Shown here piece by piece: positions 35,701 to 44,106 of a DNA stretch of 64,000 bases. The notes under the pieces were generated by a model. The model was given only the letters and a program-made list of their open reading frames with translations, ran no database searches and had not been told where the DNA came from. The DNA lies in the NCBI GenBank assembly GCA_039795165.1, contig JBDKER010000001.1:62001-126000 (forward strand), in the 5' to 3' direction. The DNA comes from V1-33 sp039795165. Its GTDB lineage: Bacteria > Verrucomicrobiota > Verrucomicrobiia > Verrucomicrobiales > V1-33. Numbering within the stretch: position 1 is the first letter of the stretch; every line of letters begins with the position of its first letter. The translations under genes and the position numbers were made by a program.

Positions 35701-36761
35701 AGGCCGTTCCTGGAAGTGAGCCGGGACCGGTGAGCGACCGCGAACTGGCGGTGCGTCTCAGTTATTTTCTGTGGTCGTCCGCGCCCGATGCGGTGCTCAT
35801 GGCGGAAGCCGAGGCGGGACGGCTGCGGGATCCGGCCGTGCTGGTGGAACAGACGGCGCGAATGCTGCGGGATCCGAAGGTGCACCGGCTTGCCGAGGAA
35901 TTTGGGCTCCAGTGGCTGCACATCCGGGAAATCGACACGCTCAACGAGAAGAGCGAGCGGCATTTTCCGACCTTCGTGGATGTCCGCGGGGCCATGAAGG
36001 AAGAGGCGGCACGTTTCTTCACGGCATTGTTTCAGGAGAACCGTCCGGTGGGCGACCTCCTTGATGCCGACTACAGTTATCTGAACGAAACCCTCGCCCG
36101 GCATTATGGGATCGAGTCGGTGAGTGGTGGGGAATGGCGCCGGGTCGAGGGCATGCGCGGGCATCGGCGCGGAGGGCTCCTTGGTTTTGCGGCGGTGCTG
36201 GCGAGCCAGAGCGGAGCCTCGCGCACCAGCCCGATTCTAAGGGGCAACTGGCTATGTGAGACCTTGCTGGGCGAGCGCCTGCCGCGGCCTCCCAAAGGAG
36301 TGCCTCCGCTTCCGGAATCGGCTCCGGATGGTCTGACCGAGCGCGCCATGACCGAGCGTCACAGTTCCGATGCGCGCTGTTCCGGGTGTCACGTGCGCAT
36401 TGATCCATACGGCTTTGCTCTCGAGGGATACGATGCCATTGGCCGGTTCCGGAAGAACGATGCGGCTGGCCTTGCGGTGTCGGCGGTTGCGACGCTGCCG
36501 GATGGCACGGCGGTGGATGGCATGGAAGGTCTGCGCTCTTGGATCGCCGGGCCGCGGCGCGAGCAGTTCTTCCGTCAGTTTGCCCGCAAACTCCTCGGCT
36601 ACGCGCTCGGCCGCTCGGTCATGCTGAGTGACGAACCTCTGCTGGAGGAAATCAATGCCGCCCTGCTCAGTGGCGATGGCCGGGTGGGGACCGTAGCGGC
36701 AAAGATCACCGCCAGCCGCCAGTTCCGCGAAGCCCGCGGGGCCGAGACGGCCGCTCACTGA
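32730..36761 (+). CDS. giant exported cytochrome c protein with DUF1587/1595/1592/1588/1585 modules
   Basis: The 1343-residue protein starts with a signal peptide, then a Planctomycete-type cytochrome c domain with CYSCH (Cys42, Cys45, His46). VLRRLSNAEYTWTIRDLTGV is DUF1587. A long middle insert follows. WRRPLQPGESDRL belongs to DUF1595, LAVRLSYFLWSSAPDAVLM to DUF1592, RCSGCHVRIDPYGFALEGYD to DUF1588 with a second CxxCH, and KLLGYALGRSVMLSDEPLLEE to DUF1585. Such proteins are abundant in Planctomycetes and Verrucomicrobia and usually pair with a DUF1552 gene. Here the partner is instead the divergent Gfo/Idh oxidoreductase. The family is thought to be redox-active in polysaccharide or sulfated sugar use. 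GGAG five bases before ATG 32730 supports the start. Confidence 0.9.
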   Translation: MILRKTIQMVAALSAVMVPCVTGAELPEDFAAVVLPVLKKTCYSCHSTEKQKGDLDLERFRDVESVQREPEIWQAVRDQVMDGAMPPDDAEPLTEAEKNALLRWVGSMLAQAARKHAGDPGPVVLRRLSNAEYTWTIRDLTGVAVLDPAAEFPADSAAGEGFTNAGAALSMSPALVSKYLEAARKVGEHAMLLPDGLAFSPQVTARDWTGEKLAAIRGFYGRYCAEAGGTQVNLQGIQFETNGGGRLPLDRYLEACVALRDRSGDPLAVAKQAQSAGLSPKYLLTLLELLRGDDGSPLLRELRTKFREAKAGDGGALAALVAPWQQALWKFTTVGHIGKRDGPPAWQVPVDPLLPSQEIRLKLPAPDADGMVTIRLEVNDAGDGSDGDVAVWRNPRLVAPGRADLPLRGMSGAMAALDRAQREIPETASAYLAAITGTAPVNLEALRPGLLAAWRQVAGTAAAEPELMKAKVEAAAGAVKLAGWGGADALSVIANPSGETVRIPGTMGPRSLAMHPAPQRAAGVAWRAPADGRVAVQWSLQDAHLDCGNGVAWALEHRRASARRRLGSGLTEGGKLLQPDPVRDMEVRRGDLLCLLILPRDGDHTCDLTAFSLKIEPSDGSPPWDVVADTVDTLAAANPHPGRGGQEGIWHFFSEPASASGKELPAGSLLSRWLFADGDGRKELAAAVQSLLAGPPPEGDSPDGQLRRQLLAPGGPLVQSYLAEAASEAGPSGAIPGDEVTGDPDLVMRALAFTEFRIPAVLAEGAELVTTAALDASAGPEATVQMRVAVDGAAMAAPAAGLPVLAAAGSPGHRRYAEAMGRFRDLFPAALCYTRIVPVDEVVTLTLFYREDHHLRKLMLSDAEAAELDRLWAELHFVSQDALQSVDAYDQLWQFATQDADPSAFEPLREPIRKRAEEFRALMKAAESRHVEWLERFAAQAWRRPLQPGESDRLRGVYSQLRKDELPHEEAVRLVLARILTSPAFLYRAEKAVPGSEPGPVSDRELAVRLSYFLWSSAPDAVLMAEAEAGRLRDPAVLVEQTARMLRDPKVHRLAEEFGLQWLHIREIDTLNEKSERHFPTFVDVRGAMKEEAARFFTALFQENRPVGDLLDADYSYLNETLARHYGIESVSGGEWRRVEGMRGHRRGGLLGFAAVLASQSGASRTSPILRGNWLCETLLGERLPRPPKGVPPLPESAPDGLTERAMTERHSSDARCSGCHVRIDPYGFALEGYDAIGRFRKNDAAGLAVSAVATLPDGTAVDGMEGLRSWIAGPRREQFFRQFARKLLGYALGRSVMLSDEPLLEEINAALLSGDGRVGTVAAKITASRQFREARGAETAAH

Positions 36762-36793
36762 AACCGTGAATCCCTGACCGACCCAGCTGATGC

Positions 36794-38593
36794 TCAGGCC
36801 GGCATGGGATCTGCCGCCTGTGCCGGAGCATCGATCCAGCGCCCGTGCTCACGGATCAGATCGACGAGACGGTCGACGGCTTCGTTTTCCGGGATATTGA
36901 ATTTCACGGGCGTTTTGCCGACGTAGAGATTGATCTTTCCGGGGGCTCCGCCGACGTAGCCGAAATCGGCATCGGCCATCTCGCCGGGTCCATTGACGAT
37001 GCAGCCCATCACGGCGATGCGCACCCCCTTGAGGTGACCGGTGGCAGCGCGGATCTTCTGGGTGGTGGACTGCAGATTGAAGAGGGTGCGGCCGCAGCTT
37101 GGGCAGGCCACGTAGTCGGTTTTGAAGATGCGGACACCGGCGGCCTGGAGGATATTGTAGGAAAGGCGGAGGCTCTGACCGGGGGCCTGTTCGCCCTGCA
37201 CGATGATAGCGTCGCCGATGCCATCGCAGAGCAGGCTGCCGAGATGGGCGGCGGCCCGCAGCAGCGTGTCGAGGAAGGGAGCTTCGGGGTCGTGAGATGG
37301 ATGAAAGGTATCCTTGAGAAGGATGGGATGCCGCTCCGCAAGGCGCGCTGCGAGGAGCCGGAAACTGGCAACGACCGGATGCGGGTAGCCATCGGGAATG
37401 GTCACGAAGACCGGATCCGGGAAGCGGTTGATGCGCTCGATGGCTTCGTCATCGAGAGGATCCACGGTAAGCACGCCACTGGATTCAAGCACAATCTCCG
37501 GCTGGAATTCACCGAGGTCGGCGAGCTTGTGAGCGACCGCGTCGTACTTCGCCTGAGTGGTCACGATACGGACAGTTTCCGTGCCGCCGAGCGGATGCTG
37601 ACCGACGGTGATGCGGGCGGTGGCCCGGCGGCGGTAGCTGAAGGGATCCCATGCGGGCGCGGCGGTGACCGCAGGCAGCGGAGGTCGGGCGGTTTCCGTG
37701 GCGATGACGCGGGCGAGGGCCCGGGCGACCGGAATTTCGTGGACGGCGTCCTCCGTCAGGGAGACCCGGATGGTGTCGCCAATGCCATCGCCGAGAAGGG
37801 AACCTATCCCGATCGCGCTCTTGATGCGCCCGTCTTCCCCGTCACCCGCTTCCGTGACGCCGAGATGAATCGGGTAATTCCAATCCGGTCCGAGCGCGCG
37901 CAATTCCGCCACGAGGAGGCGGTACGCTTCGATCATGACTTTGGGATTGGACGCCTTCATCGAGAAGACGAACTCATGATAGTCCATGGCGCGGGCCATG
38001 CGGGCGAATTCGAGGGCGCTTTCCACCATGCCGCGCGGCGTGTCGCCCCAGCGGTTCATGATGCGGTCGCTCAGGCTGCCGTGATTGGTGCCGATGCGCA
38101 TGGCAACTCCGCGTTCTCTGCAGAGCTGGACGAGGGGAGCGAAGACTTCGGCGATGCGGGCGACTTCCGCTTCGTAGTCCTCGTCGGTGTATTCGCGGAC
38201 TTCGAACTTCTTCTTGTCGACGAAATTGCCGGGATTGATGCGTACCTTGTCGACCCAGCGGGCCGCTTCCATGGCAGCGTCCGGCTTGAAATGGATGTCG
38301 GCGACGAGCGGAACGGAACTGCCGGCAGCGCGGAGTCCATTCCGGATATTCTCGAGATTCGCGGCGTAGATACGGGTCTGGGCAGTGATGCGGACGATTT
38401 CGCAGCCGGCCTGATCCAGTTCGAGGGCTTCAGCGACGCAGGCTTCCGTGTCACGGGTGTCGCTGGTGAGCATGCTCTGCACCACGACGGGGCGTTCTCC
38501 TCCGATGAAGGTGCGTCCGACCGTGACGGGGCGCGCGATGCGGCGGTGGAAATGAAACAGGTCTGGGCAGTAGGAAAGGTCTGCGTGGCTCAT
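36794..38593 (-). CDS. ispG: 4-hydroxy-3-methylbut-2-en-1-yl diphosphate synthase (long form)
   Basis: The 599-residue enzyme converts MEcPP to HMBPP in the MEP pathway. The N-terminal TIM barrel contains VVVQSMLTSDTRDTEA and RIGTNHGSLSDRIMNRWGD. The C-terminal iron-sulfur domain has CPSC (Cys497, Cys500), Cys531 in VMGCIVNGPGE and the cluster-ligating Glu538. Roughly 200 residues of extra domain separate them, as in plant, chlamydial and Bacteroidetes GcpE, whereas E. coli IspG is 372 residues. It lies 13 bases downstream of rseP. ATG 38593 gives MSHADLSYCPDLF. Confidence 0.95.
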   Translation of the reverse strand: MSHADLSYCPDLFHFHRRIARPVTVGRTFIGGERPVVVQSMLTSDTRDTEACVAEALELDQAGCEIVRITAQTRIYAANLENIRNGLRAAGSSVPLVADIHFKPDAAMEAARWVDKVRINPGNFVDKKKFEVREYTDEDYEAEVARIAEVFAPLVQLCRERGVAMRIGTNHGSLSDRIMNRWGDTPRGMVESALEFARMARAMDYHEFVFSMKASNPKVMIEAYRLLVAELRALGPDWNYPIHLGVTEAGDGEDGRIKSAIGIGSLLGDGIGDTIRVSLTEDAVHEIPVARALARVIATETARPPLPAVTAAPAWDPFSYRRRATARITVGQHPLGGTETVRIVTTQAKYDAVAHKLADLGEFQPEIVLESSGVLTVDPLDDEAIERINRFPDPVFVTIPDGYPHPVVASFRLLAARLAERHPILLKDTFHPSHDPEAPFLDTLLRAAAHLGSLLCDGIGDAIIVQGEQAPGQSLRLSYNILQAAGVRIFKTDYVACPSCGRTLFNLQSTTQKIRAATGHLKGVRIAVMGCIVNGPGEMADADFGYVGGAPGKINLYVGKTPVKFNIPENEAVDRLVDLIREHGRWIDAPAQAADPMPA

Positions 38594-38606
38594 GGGGCAG
38601 GGTCCG

Positions 38607-40085
38607 TCACTGGCTGTCAGGATTGCGGAACGTGATCGGAGTGGCATCGTCGGCGTCCTCGCGCAGGCCACTCACGTCCTTGATGGTTACGAATCCGACG
38701 AAGGTAAGGAGGAGCAGGACGCAGCCGGTCTGGAGGGCTTCCAGCATGCGCAGGGGCAGGGGACGGCCCCTGATCCATTCGGCAATGGCCATGGTGATGT
38801 GACCGCCGTCGAGAACCGGCACGGGCAGCAGATTGAAGAGGGCGAGGCTCACATTGATGATGACCGACATGAAGATGAGGAAGCGCCAGCCTTCCGGGTG
38901 CTGGAAGATGCGGTAGTAGAGATTCATGATGCCGACGGGGCCGCTCATGTGGCCGATGCCGATGCTGCTGGAGCGGTTGCCGACCGCGCTGATGGTTCCG
39001 AAGAAATTGCGGACGTAGTCGCGGATGAGTCCGAAGGGAGCCGGATGTTCGATGGTGTAGGCGGTGCCGTCGGCGGATTCGATCTTGCTGATGCCGACGC
39101 GTTTCTGTCCCGCTATCGAGGCTGGGGCGGTGGCGGGGACTTCCGGAGTGATGCTGAGTGTTTGCTCGGTGCTCCCGCGCAGAACGGTCACCTCGAGCGG
39201 CCCGGTGCTTTTTTCGGCGGCGTCCTCGATGGCGGCCTGCGTCCAGACTTTCTCGCCATTGATGCGGAGGATGCGGTCGCCTGGCTTCAGCCCGGCGCGT
39301 TCAGCGGGGCTGGCAGGATAGAGTCCGGCGATGCGGCCGTCGGTGGCTGGACCGATTCCAAGTTTGCGGACGGGGGGGCGGCCTGAGAGCCGCTGCCACC
39401 AGCTGCGGCTTTCCCATTCCCGGAATTCCTTCATGACTTCCGGCGGGGCCGGGATGGCGAGCTGTCGCGGTTCTGTTTCTCCATCGCGAAGTATCGTGAG
39501 AGCAATGGGGTTGCGGGTACCCGACATGATGAACCACTGGACACTGTCGACCATGCCGAGAAAGCGCTTCACGGGTTGCCCGTCGATGGCGAGCACGCGG
39601 TCGCCGAGTTTCAGCTGGCCGTCCCGGGCGGCGGCGCCTTCGGGATCGATGATGCCGATGACGGTGGAGGTTTCCCGCTGGTCGACGGGTCGGCCGACGA
39701 GGCTGACGAGGAAGGCGCATGCCACCGCGAGCAGCATGCTGAAGAGTGGTCCGGCGAAGGCGACGATGATTTTGTCGAGCGGGCGGATGGGCGGGAGTTT
39801 TTCACGGGGCTCCGAGGAAGCGCCTTCGATGGCCTCCATGGGGGACATCTGGGGAAGCTGGACGAAGCCGCCGATGGGAAGCCATCCGAGGCCGTACTGG
39901 ACGCCATTCCATGTCCGTTTCCAGATGGGCTGGCCCATCCAGATCTGGAACTTCTCGACTTTCAGGCCACGCCAGCGGGCCGCAAGGAAGTGCCCCCATT
40001 CGTGCACGAGAATCACGAAATTGAAGACGAGGAGCACGAGAAGGATGATCCCGGCGGTGTGGAGGAAGTTCCAGAGAGCAGCCAT
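38607..40085 (-). CDS. rseP: site-2 protease RseP
   Basis: The 492-residue intramembrane zinc metalloprotease cleaves anti-sigma factors and remnant signal peptides. The zinc site is HEWGH (28-32), with the third ligand Asp426 in NLLPVPVLDGGH. Two PDZ-like domains occupy roughly residues 140-300 (GVLAIDGQPVKRFLG-like and GDRILRINGEKVW). The C-terminal helices follow the LDG motif. Start ATG 40085 places the first membrane helix next to the zinc motif. The frame continues 16 codons upstream without similarity. It is paired with ispG, and dxr, the usual third member, is not here. Confidence 0.94.
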   Translation of the reverse strand: MAALWNFLHTAGIILLVLLVFNFVILVHEWGHFLAARWRGLKVEKFQIWMGQPIWKRTWNGVQYGLGWLPIGGFVQLPQMSPMEAIEGASSEPREKLPPIRPLDKIIVAFAGPLFSMLLAVACAFLVSLVGRPVDQRETSTVIGIIDPEGAAARDGQLKLGDRVLAIDGQPVKRFLGMVDSVQWFIMSGTRNPIALTILRDGETEPRQLAIPAPPEVMKEFREWESRSWWQRLSGRPPVRKLGIGPATDGRIAGLYPASPAERAGLKPGDRILRINGEKVWTQAAIEDAAEKSTGPLEVTVLRGSTEQTLSITPEVPATAPASIAGQKRVGISKIESADGTAYTIEHPAPFGLIRDYVRNFFGTISAVGNRSSSIGIGHMSGPVGIMNLYYRIFQHPEGWRFLIFMSVIINVSLALFNLLPVPVLDGGHITMAIAEWIRGRPLPLRMLEALQTGCVLLLLTFVGFVTIKDVSGLREDADDATPITFRNPDSQ

Positions 40086-40169
40086 GTGGTGGTTCAGAGA
40101 TAGCGTTTCCCGGCGGGAGCGCTGCCTTGGCATTTACCGCAGCCGGAACGCGGCGCAACGCGGGATGCG

Positions 40170-40799
40170 TCAGCGTGGTTCCGCATGACGGCGGAGAAAG
40201 TTTCCGATCAGTCTGAGCCCATTCTCCTGACTTTTCTCCGGATGGAACTGGGTGGCGGTGATATTGCCCTGCTGGATGGCTGAGGCAAAACTCAAGCCCG
40301 CGTAGTCCGTGCGGGACGCCACGAGGGAGTCGTCCTCCGGTACCGGGAAGTAGGAATGGACAAAGTAGAAGAATGGTGACTGACCGAGGCCGTCCCACAC
40401 CGGATGCTCTGGATTGGTTAGCTGTGCCTGATTCCATCCCATGTGGGGCACTTTGGCTCCGGGCACCGAGGGGAAGCGGACGACCCTTCCCGGAAATACC
40501 CCGAGGCCACGGACTCCTTGATTCTCGTCGCTTCCGGCAAACAGCACCTGGTATCCGATGCAGATGCCGAAGAAGGGACGGTCCGCCGCGATCCAACTGA
40601 CGAGGGCCTCCGTCAGTTGCTGCCGCCCGAGGGCGGCCATGCAGTCGCCAAAGGCTCCTTGCCCGGGAAAAATGAGGGCGGAGACACCTTCGAGATCCTG
40701 CGGGCTGCGCACGAGGACAGGATCGTGGCCGAGAGCGCGGACCGCATTGCGGACGCTCTGGAGGTTGCCGCCGCCGTAGTCGATGATTCCGGACTTCAT
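40170..40799 (-). CDS. hisH: imidazole glycerol phosphate synthase glutamine amidotransferase subunit
   Basis: The 209-residue subunit supplies ammonia to HisF in histidine synthesis. The nucleophile Cys80 is in FFGICIGYQVLF, and the His186/Glu188 pair is in QFHPEKS. IIDYGGGNLQSVRNA at the N-terminus and HMGWNQ in the middle are typical. The usual Leu in GICLGMQ is replaced by Ile and Tyr. It follows hisB by five bases. hisA and hisF are not in the window. Confidence 0.96.
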   Translation of the reverse strand: MKSGIIDYGGGNLQSVRNAVRALGHDPVLVRSPQDLEGVSALIFPGQGAFGDCMAALGRQQLTEALVSWIAADRPFFGICIGYQVLFAGSDENQGVRGLGVFPGRVVRFPSVPGAKVPHMGWNQAQLTNPEHPVWDGLGQSPFFYFVHSYFPVPEDDSLVASRTDYAGLSFASAIQQGNITATQFHPEKSQENGLRLIGNFLRRHAEPR

Positions 40800-40804
40800 C
40801 CGTG

Positions 40805-41398
40805 TCAGAGACTTTCCTTGGTGCTGGGGACGCCGGTCACCCGCGGATCGATCCTCATGGCGGCGTCGAGCGCACGGGCGAGTCCCTTGAAAACCGCTTC
40901 GGCCATGTGGTGGGCATCGCGGCCATAGAGGATTTCCACATGGACATTCGCGAGAACGTTATGAGCGAAGCCACGGAGGAATTCCTCGACCAACTGGAAT
41001 GGAAACAGACCGATGGCAGGAACCGACGCCGGGGCGCGGAATTCGAGGAATGATCGGCCCGAGAGATCGACCGCGACCCGGGCGAGGGTTTCGTCCATGG
41101 GCAGGTAGGCCGATCCATAGCGGACGATGCCGCGCTTGTCCCCGAGTGCTTCGCGCAGTGCCTGGCCAAGCACGATGCCGGTGTCCTCCACGGTGTGGTG
41201 GAAATCGACATGCAGATCGCCGATGGCCTTCACGCTCAGGTCCATGAGGCTGTGCCGGGCGAGCAGGGTGAGCATGTGGTCGAAAAAGCCGATGCCGGTG
41301 TCGACGTCGGACTTTCCGGAGCCATCGATGCTGACGCTGAGGGAGATGTCGGTTTCCGCGGTGCGGCGCGAAATTCTGGCAGTGCGGGCGTTGCTCAT
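40805..41398 (-). CDS. hisB: imidazoleglycerol-phosphate dehydratase
   Basis: The 197-residue monofunctional HisB removes water from imidazoleglycerol phosphate. The metal-binding motifs are GIGFFDHMLTLLARHS (36-50), VDFHHTVEDTGIVLGQAL (64-81) and HNVLANVHVEILYGRDAHH toward the C-terminus. It lacks the phosphatase domain of E. coli HisB. It directly precedes hisH and follows the PTPDL-like gene by 26 bases. Confidence 0.96.
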   Translation of the reverse strand: MSNARTARISRRTAETDISLSVSIDGSGKSDVDTGIGFFDHMLTLLARHSLMDLSVKAIGDLHVDFHHTVEDTGIVLGQALREALGDKRGIVRYGSAYLPMDETLARVAVDLSGRSFLEFRAPASVPAIGLFPFQLVEEFLRGFAHNVLANVHVEILYGRDAHHMAEAVFKGLARALDAAMRIDPRVTGVPSTKESL

Positions 41399-41424
41399 CG
41401 TGGAGAGTGGGCTGGTCCCGGGGA

Positions 41425-42774
41425 TCAGTCTTCCGACTTCTTCTTGCCGAGGACCTTGGCGAGGATGCCAACGAGGGCCAGCAGGCCGGCTCCTCCCATG
41501 AGGAATTTGGGGAGATTATTCTCCGGTTCCGGTTCCGACACCGTCATCTCGGTCGGAGGGGCCGCGGGAGCCGCCGCTGGTTCTGCCGGTTTCGGGGCGG
41601 CGGCTGGCTTCGGTGCGGCGGTCGGGGCCGGTTTGGCGGTGGGCACCGCTCCGGTGGCGGGAAGGCCAGTCGCCGGCGGGGCGGTGGCCGATCCGGAGGT
41701 GCCCGTTTCCGTCTTGGGGGCCGTGGCGGCGGCCGTCTTGGCGGATTCCACCATCTTCTTCACCGTCTCGTCCTTGCTGTGAAACTTGGCGACTTCCTCG
41801 AAGCTGCTGCGCGCCGAGATGTATGCCTTTTCCGCCATGTCCTTGAGACCAGCCTGGAATTTCGTGCTGATGGTGGCCAGTTTCGCGAGGTCCAGACCGC
41901 CGAGGCGGGTGATTTCCTTCTTGGCTCCCGTCATTGATTCCTTGATCGATGAAAGGTCGTACGGATAGAAGGTGGTGAGAGGAATCTTGTTCTTCTTTTC
42001 CTCGGCGAGGCGGGTCTGGAAATTCGTCAGTTCTTCCTTGATGGCGGCTTCGACCGCGCTGCGTTTGTCGGCGGTGAGGCCAGCCAGCATCTTCGTGCGT
42101 TCGATGACCTTGGCGGGTTGTTCCGTGGCAGCCGCTTCAAGGGCCGATTCGAGCTTCGCCATCGCCTTGGAAATCTCGGCCACGGCCGTCGGGTAGGCGG
42201 TCGATGCGACGTGTCCGGTTTCGATGGCGGAGAATGCCTGATACGCTTCCATGGGCTTGCCTGCCTTGAGATGGCCGCGCAGCTGCAGAAGGAGCTTCTG
42301 GGCCTTCACATTGTAATCGTTCCACTTCAGTTCCTCGGCAGCGATCCATTTTCCATCGAGCTTGAGGTCGCCGGCTTTCACGCGGGCGAGTTCCTCGCGG
42401 TATGTTTTGGCGACGCTGTCGACGGCCGCGCGGAATTTGCTGACGGGATACTTCTTGAGGAACGGTTCGATCTTTTCCTTGAGGACAGCTTCGTAGGCGG
42501 AAGCGGGCATGGCGTCGGCCGTGGGCACCAGCGCGGCCAGATCCTTTGATTCCTTTTCGTCGGGCAGGGTGCGGATGAATTCGGCGACGTCCGCCTTCTT
42601 GACGGTCTGGTGGTCGACGATTTTGCCCATGGGGATGGCGATCTCGTAGGAATCGCCGATCTCGGTCACGGTGCCTTCGTAGACCTTGCCATTCTTCAGT
42701 TTGAGCGTGTCGGCGCGGAGGAGGGCGGGCGACGCGGTGAGGGCGGCGGCGAGGAGGAAGCGGATGGATTTCAT
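41425..42774 (-). CDS. exported PTPDL-like envelope protein, function unknown
   Basis: The 449-residue protein has a signal peptide (MKSIRFLLAAALTASPALLRA) followed by ADTLKLKNGKVYEGTVTEI, the start of a small beta-domain typical of PTPDL-family proteins in Verrucomicrobia as I recall them. A long helical, Lys/Ala/Glu-rich middle, a Pro/Ala/Lys linker (about 350-410) and a C-terminal membrane helix (LMGGAGLLALVGILAKVLG) before KKKSED follow. The layout implies a periplasmic protein held in the inner membrane. It is 93 bases downstream of coaC. The function is unknown. Confidence 0.7.
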   Translation of the reverse strand: MKSIRFLLAAALTASPALLRADTLKLKNGKVYEGTVTEIGDSYEIAIPMGKIVDHQTVKKADVAEFIRTLPDEKESKDLAALVPTADAMPASAYEAVLKEKIEPFLKKYPVSKFRAAVDSVAKTYREELARVKAGDLKLDGKWIAAEELKWNDYNVKAQKLLLQLRGHLKAGKPMEAYQAFSAIETGHVASTAYPTAVAEISKAMAKLESALEAAATEQPAKVIERTKMLAGLTADKRSAVEAAIKEELTNFQTRLAEEKKNKIPLTTFYPYDLSSIKESMTGAKKEITRLGGLDLAKLATISTKFQAGLKDMAEKAYISARSSFEEVAKFHSKDETVKKMVESAKTAAATAPKTETGTSGSATAPPATGLPATGAVPTAKPAPTAAPKPAAAPKPAEPAAAPAAPPTEMTVSEPEPENNLPKFLMGGAGLLALVGILAKVLGKKKSED

Positions 42775-42867
42775 GGAGGAGGAATTGGCTGACCGGTGGA
42801 TGCTGGAGAAACTGCCCGGGGTTGAGATACGGGAATCTCCGATGTTCGCATGAGGCGGGGGTGTCCC

Positions 42868-43437
42868 TCAAGCTGAAAAACCGGAAGATGCAGCCGGGGG
42901 CGGATGGAGCATTTCGATGGCGCGGTCGACGATTCCTTCGACTGGCCAGAGCCGTCCGACGCCTTCGTAGCCGCAGGCGAGCATGCCTTCGTCCGGTCCG
43001 ATGAACTGATGGCCCCAGCTTCTGAGAGTGGCGGTATTGCGCACGGTGGCGGGGTGCAGCCACATCTTTCCGTTCATGGCAGGAGCGATGAGAACGGGGG
43101 CGCGGGTGGCGAGGGCGATGGCGGTGAGGGTGTCGTCGGCGAGACCGGCGGCCATGCGGGCGATGGTGCTGGCCGTGGCGGGAGCGATGAGAAGAAGGGA
43201 GGCACTGTCGGCCAGTTGGATGTGGCCGGGATGCCATGATTCCTTCTCATCGAACAGGGAAGCGACGACCGGGTTGCGGGTGAGGACCTTGAGCGTGAGG
43301 GGCGTGATGAATTCCGCAGCGTCGTCGGTCATGACAGCCGTGACGTCGCAGCCCCTCTTGGTGAGGAGGCTGGCGAGGTCGGCGGCGCGGTAGGCCGCGA
43401 TGGAGCCGGTGATGCCAAGAATGACGCGGGGTTTCAT
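42868..43437 (-). CDS. coaC: phosphopantothenoylcysteine decarboxylase (CoaC only)
   Basis: The 189-residue flavoprotein decarboxylates phosphopantothenoylcysteine in CoA synthesis. The FMN site ILGITGSIAAYRAADLA, the substrate motif IAPAMNGKMWLHP (PxMNxxMW type) and the Cys-containing flap MLACGYEGVGRLWP are all present. Most bacteria encode a CoaBC fusion. Here the CoaB ligase domain is missing and must be encoded elsewhere. Its ATG overlaps the gmk stop by four bases. Confidence 0.88.
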   Translation of the reverse strand: MKPRVILGITGSIAAYRAADLASLLTKRGCDVTAVMTDDAAEFITPLTLKVLTRNPVVASLFDEKESWHPGHIQLADSASLLLIAPATASTIARMAAGLADDTLTAIALATRAPVLIAPAMNGKMWLHPATVRNTATLRSWGHQFIGPDEGMLACGYEGVGRLWPVEGIVDRAIEMLHPPPAASSGFSA

Positions 43438-44060
43438 GGGGTGCTGCTGCCAGGGAAGGAAAGGCGGGTGCTGCGGTGGCGTTCCGCCGTGAGTATGGCC
43501 CGGAATTCGCGGAGGTCTTCGTCCTGACTGCGGCTCACCAGCGTGTAGCGGTAGTGGTGCCAGTGCTGCATTTCGCCAACCGCATTCTCGAGGCGGAGAT
43601 CCAGCTGTTCCGTCGTTTCCGAACGCCGTCCTGCCAGCCGCGCCTTCAGTTCCGCAAGGTCGGGCACGTGAATGAAGACATCGACAAGGGCGCGGCGAAT
43701 GGCTTCATCCGGACAATCCCGCAGCTGCGAGGCTCCCTGGATGTCGAGGTCCATGATGACATCTCGTCCGGCCGCAAGATGCGGGAGGACCTGGGATTTC
43801 AGGGTTCCGTAGCGCCGGCCGTGGACGATCGCATGTTCGAGGAACTCACCGGCATCGATGCGCTGCTGAAAATCAGAGTCCGACAGAAAGAAGTAGTCCC
43901 GTCCGTCCGCCTCGCCCGGCCGGATGTCACGGGTGGTGCACGAGACCGTGTAGACGACCGGTTCCACCGCGGCGGTATTGCGGCACAGGGTCGTTTTGCC
44001 GGATCCGGAGGGACCGGAGACGACGCAGAGAATTCCTTCGCGGGTGTGGGTCAGGGACAT
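43434..44060 (-). CDS. gmk: guanylate kinase
   Basis: The 208-residue kinase makes GDP from GMP and ATP. The P-loop GPSGSGKTT (16-24), the GMP-binding SCTTRDIRPGEADGRDYFF and the lid-region RRSETTEQLDLRL are intact. ATG 44060 (MSLTHTREGIL) is chosen. The upstream frame overlaps nothing useful. In many bacteria rpoZ lies between gmk and coaBC. Here gmk runs straight into coaC. Confidence 0.95.
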   Translation of the reverse strand: MSLTHTREGILCVVSGPSGSGKTTLCRNTAAVEPVVYTVSCTTRDIRPGEADGRDYFFLSDSDFQQRIDAGEFLEHAIVHGRRYGTLKSQVLPHLAAGRDVIMDLDIQGASQLRDCPDEAIRRALVDVFIHVPDLAELKARLAGRRSETTEQLDLRLENAVGEMQHWHHYRYTLVSRSQDEDLREFRAILTAERHRSTRLSFPGSSTP

Positions 44061-44106
44061 GAAGCGGGTATCGCAGGAAGCTCGGAAAATGCGTGCAGGA
44101 GGCCCA

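Noticed and set aside
43434..43440. Hidden rpoZ between gmk and coaC
   Set aside because: The two genes overlap by four bases, leaving no room.
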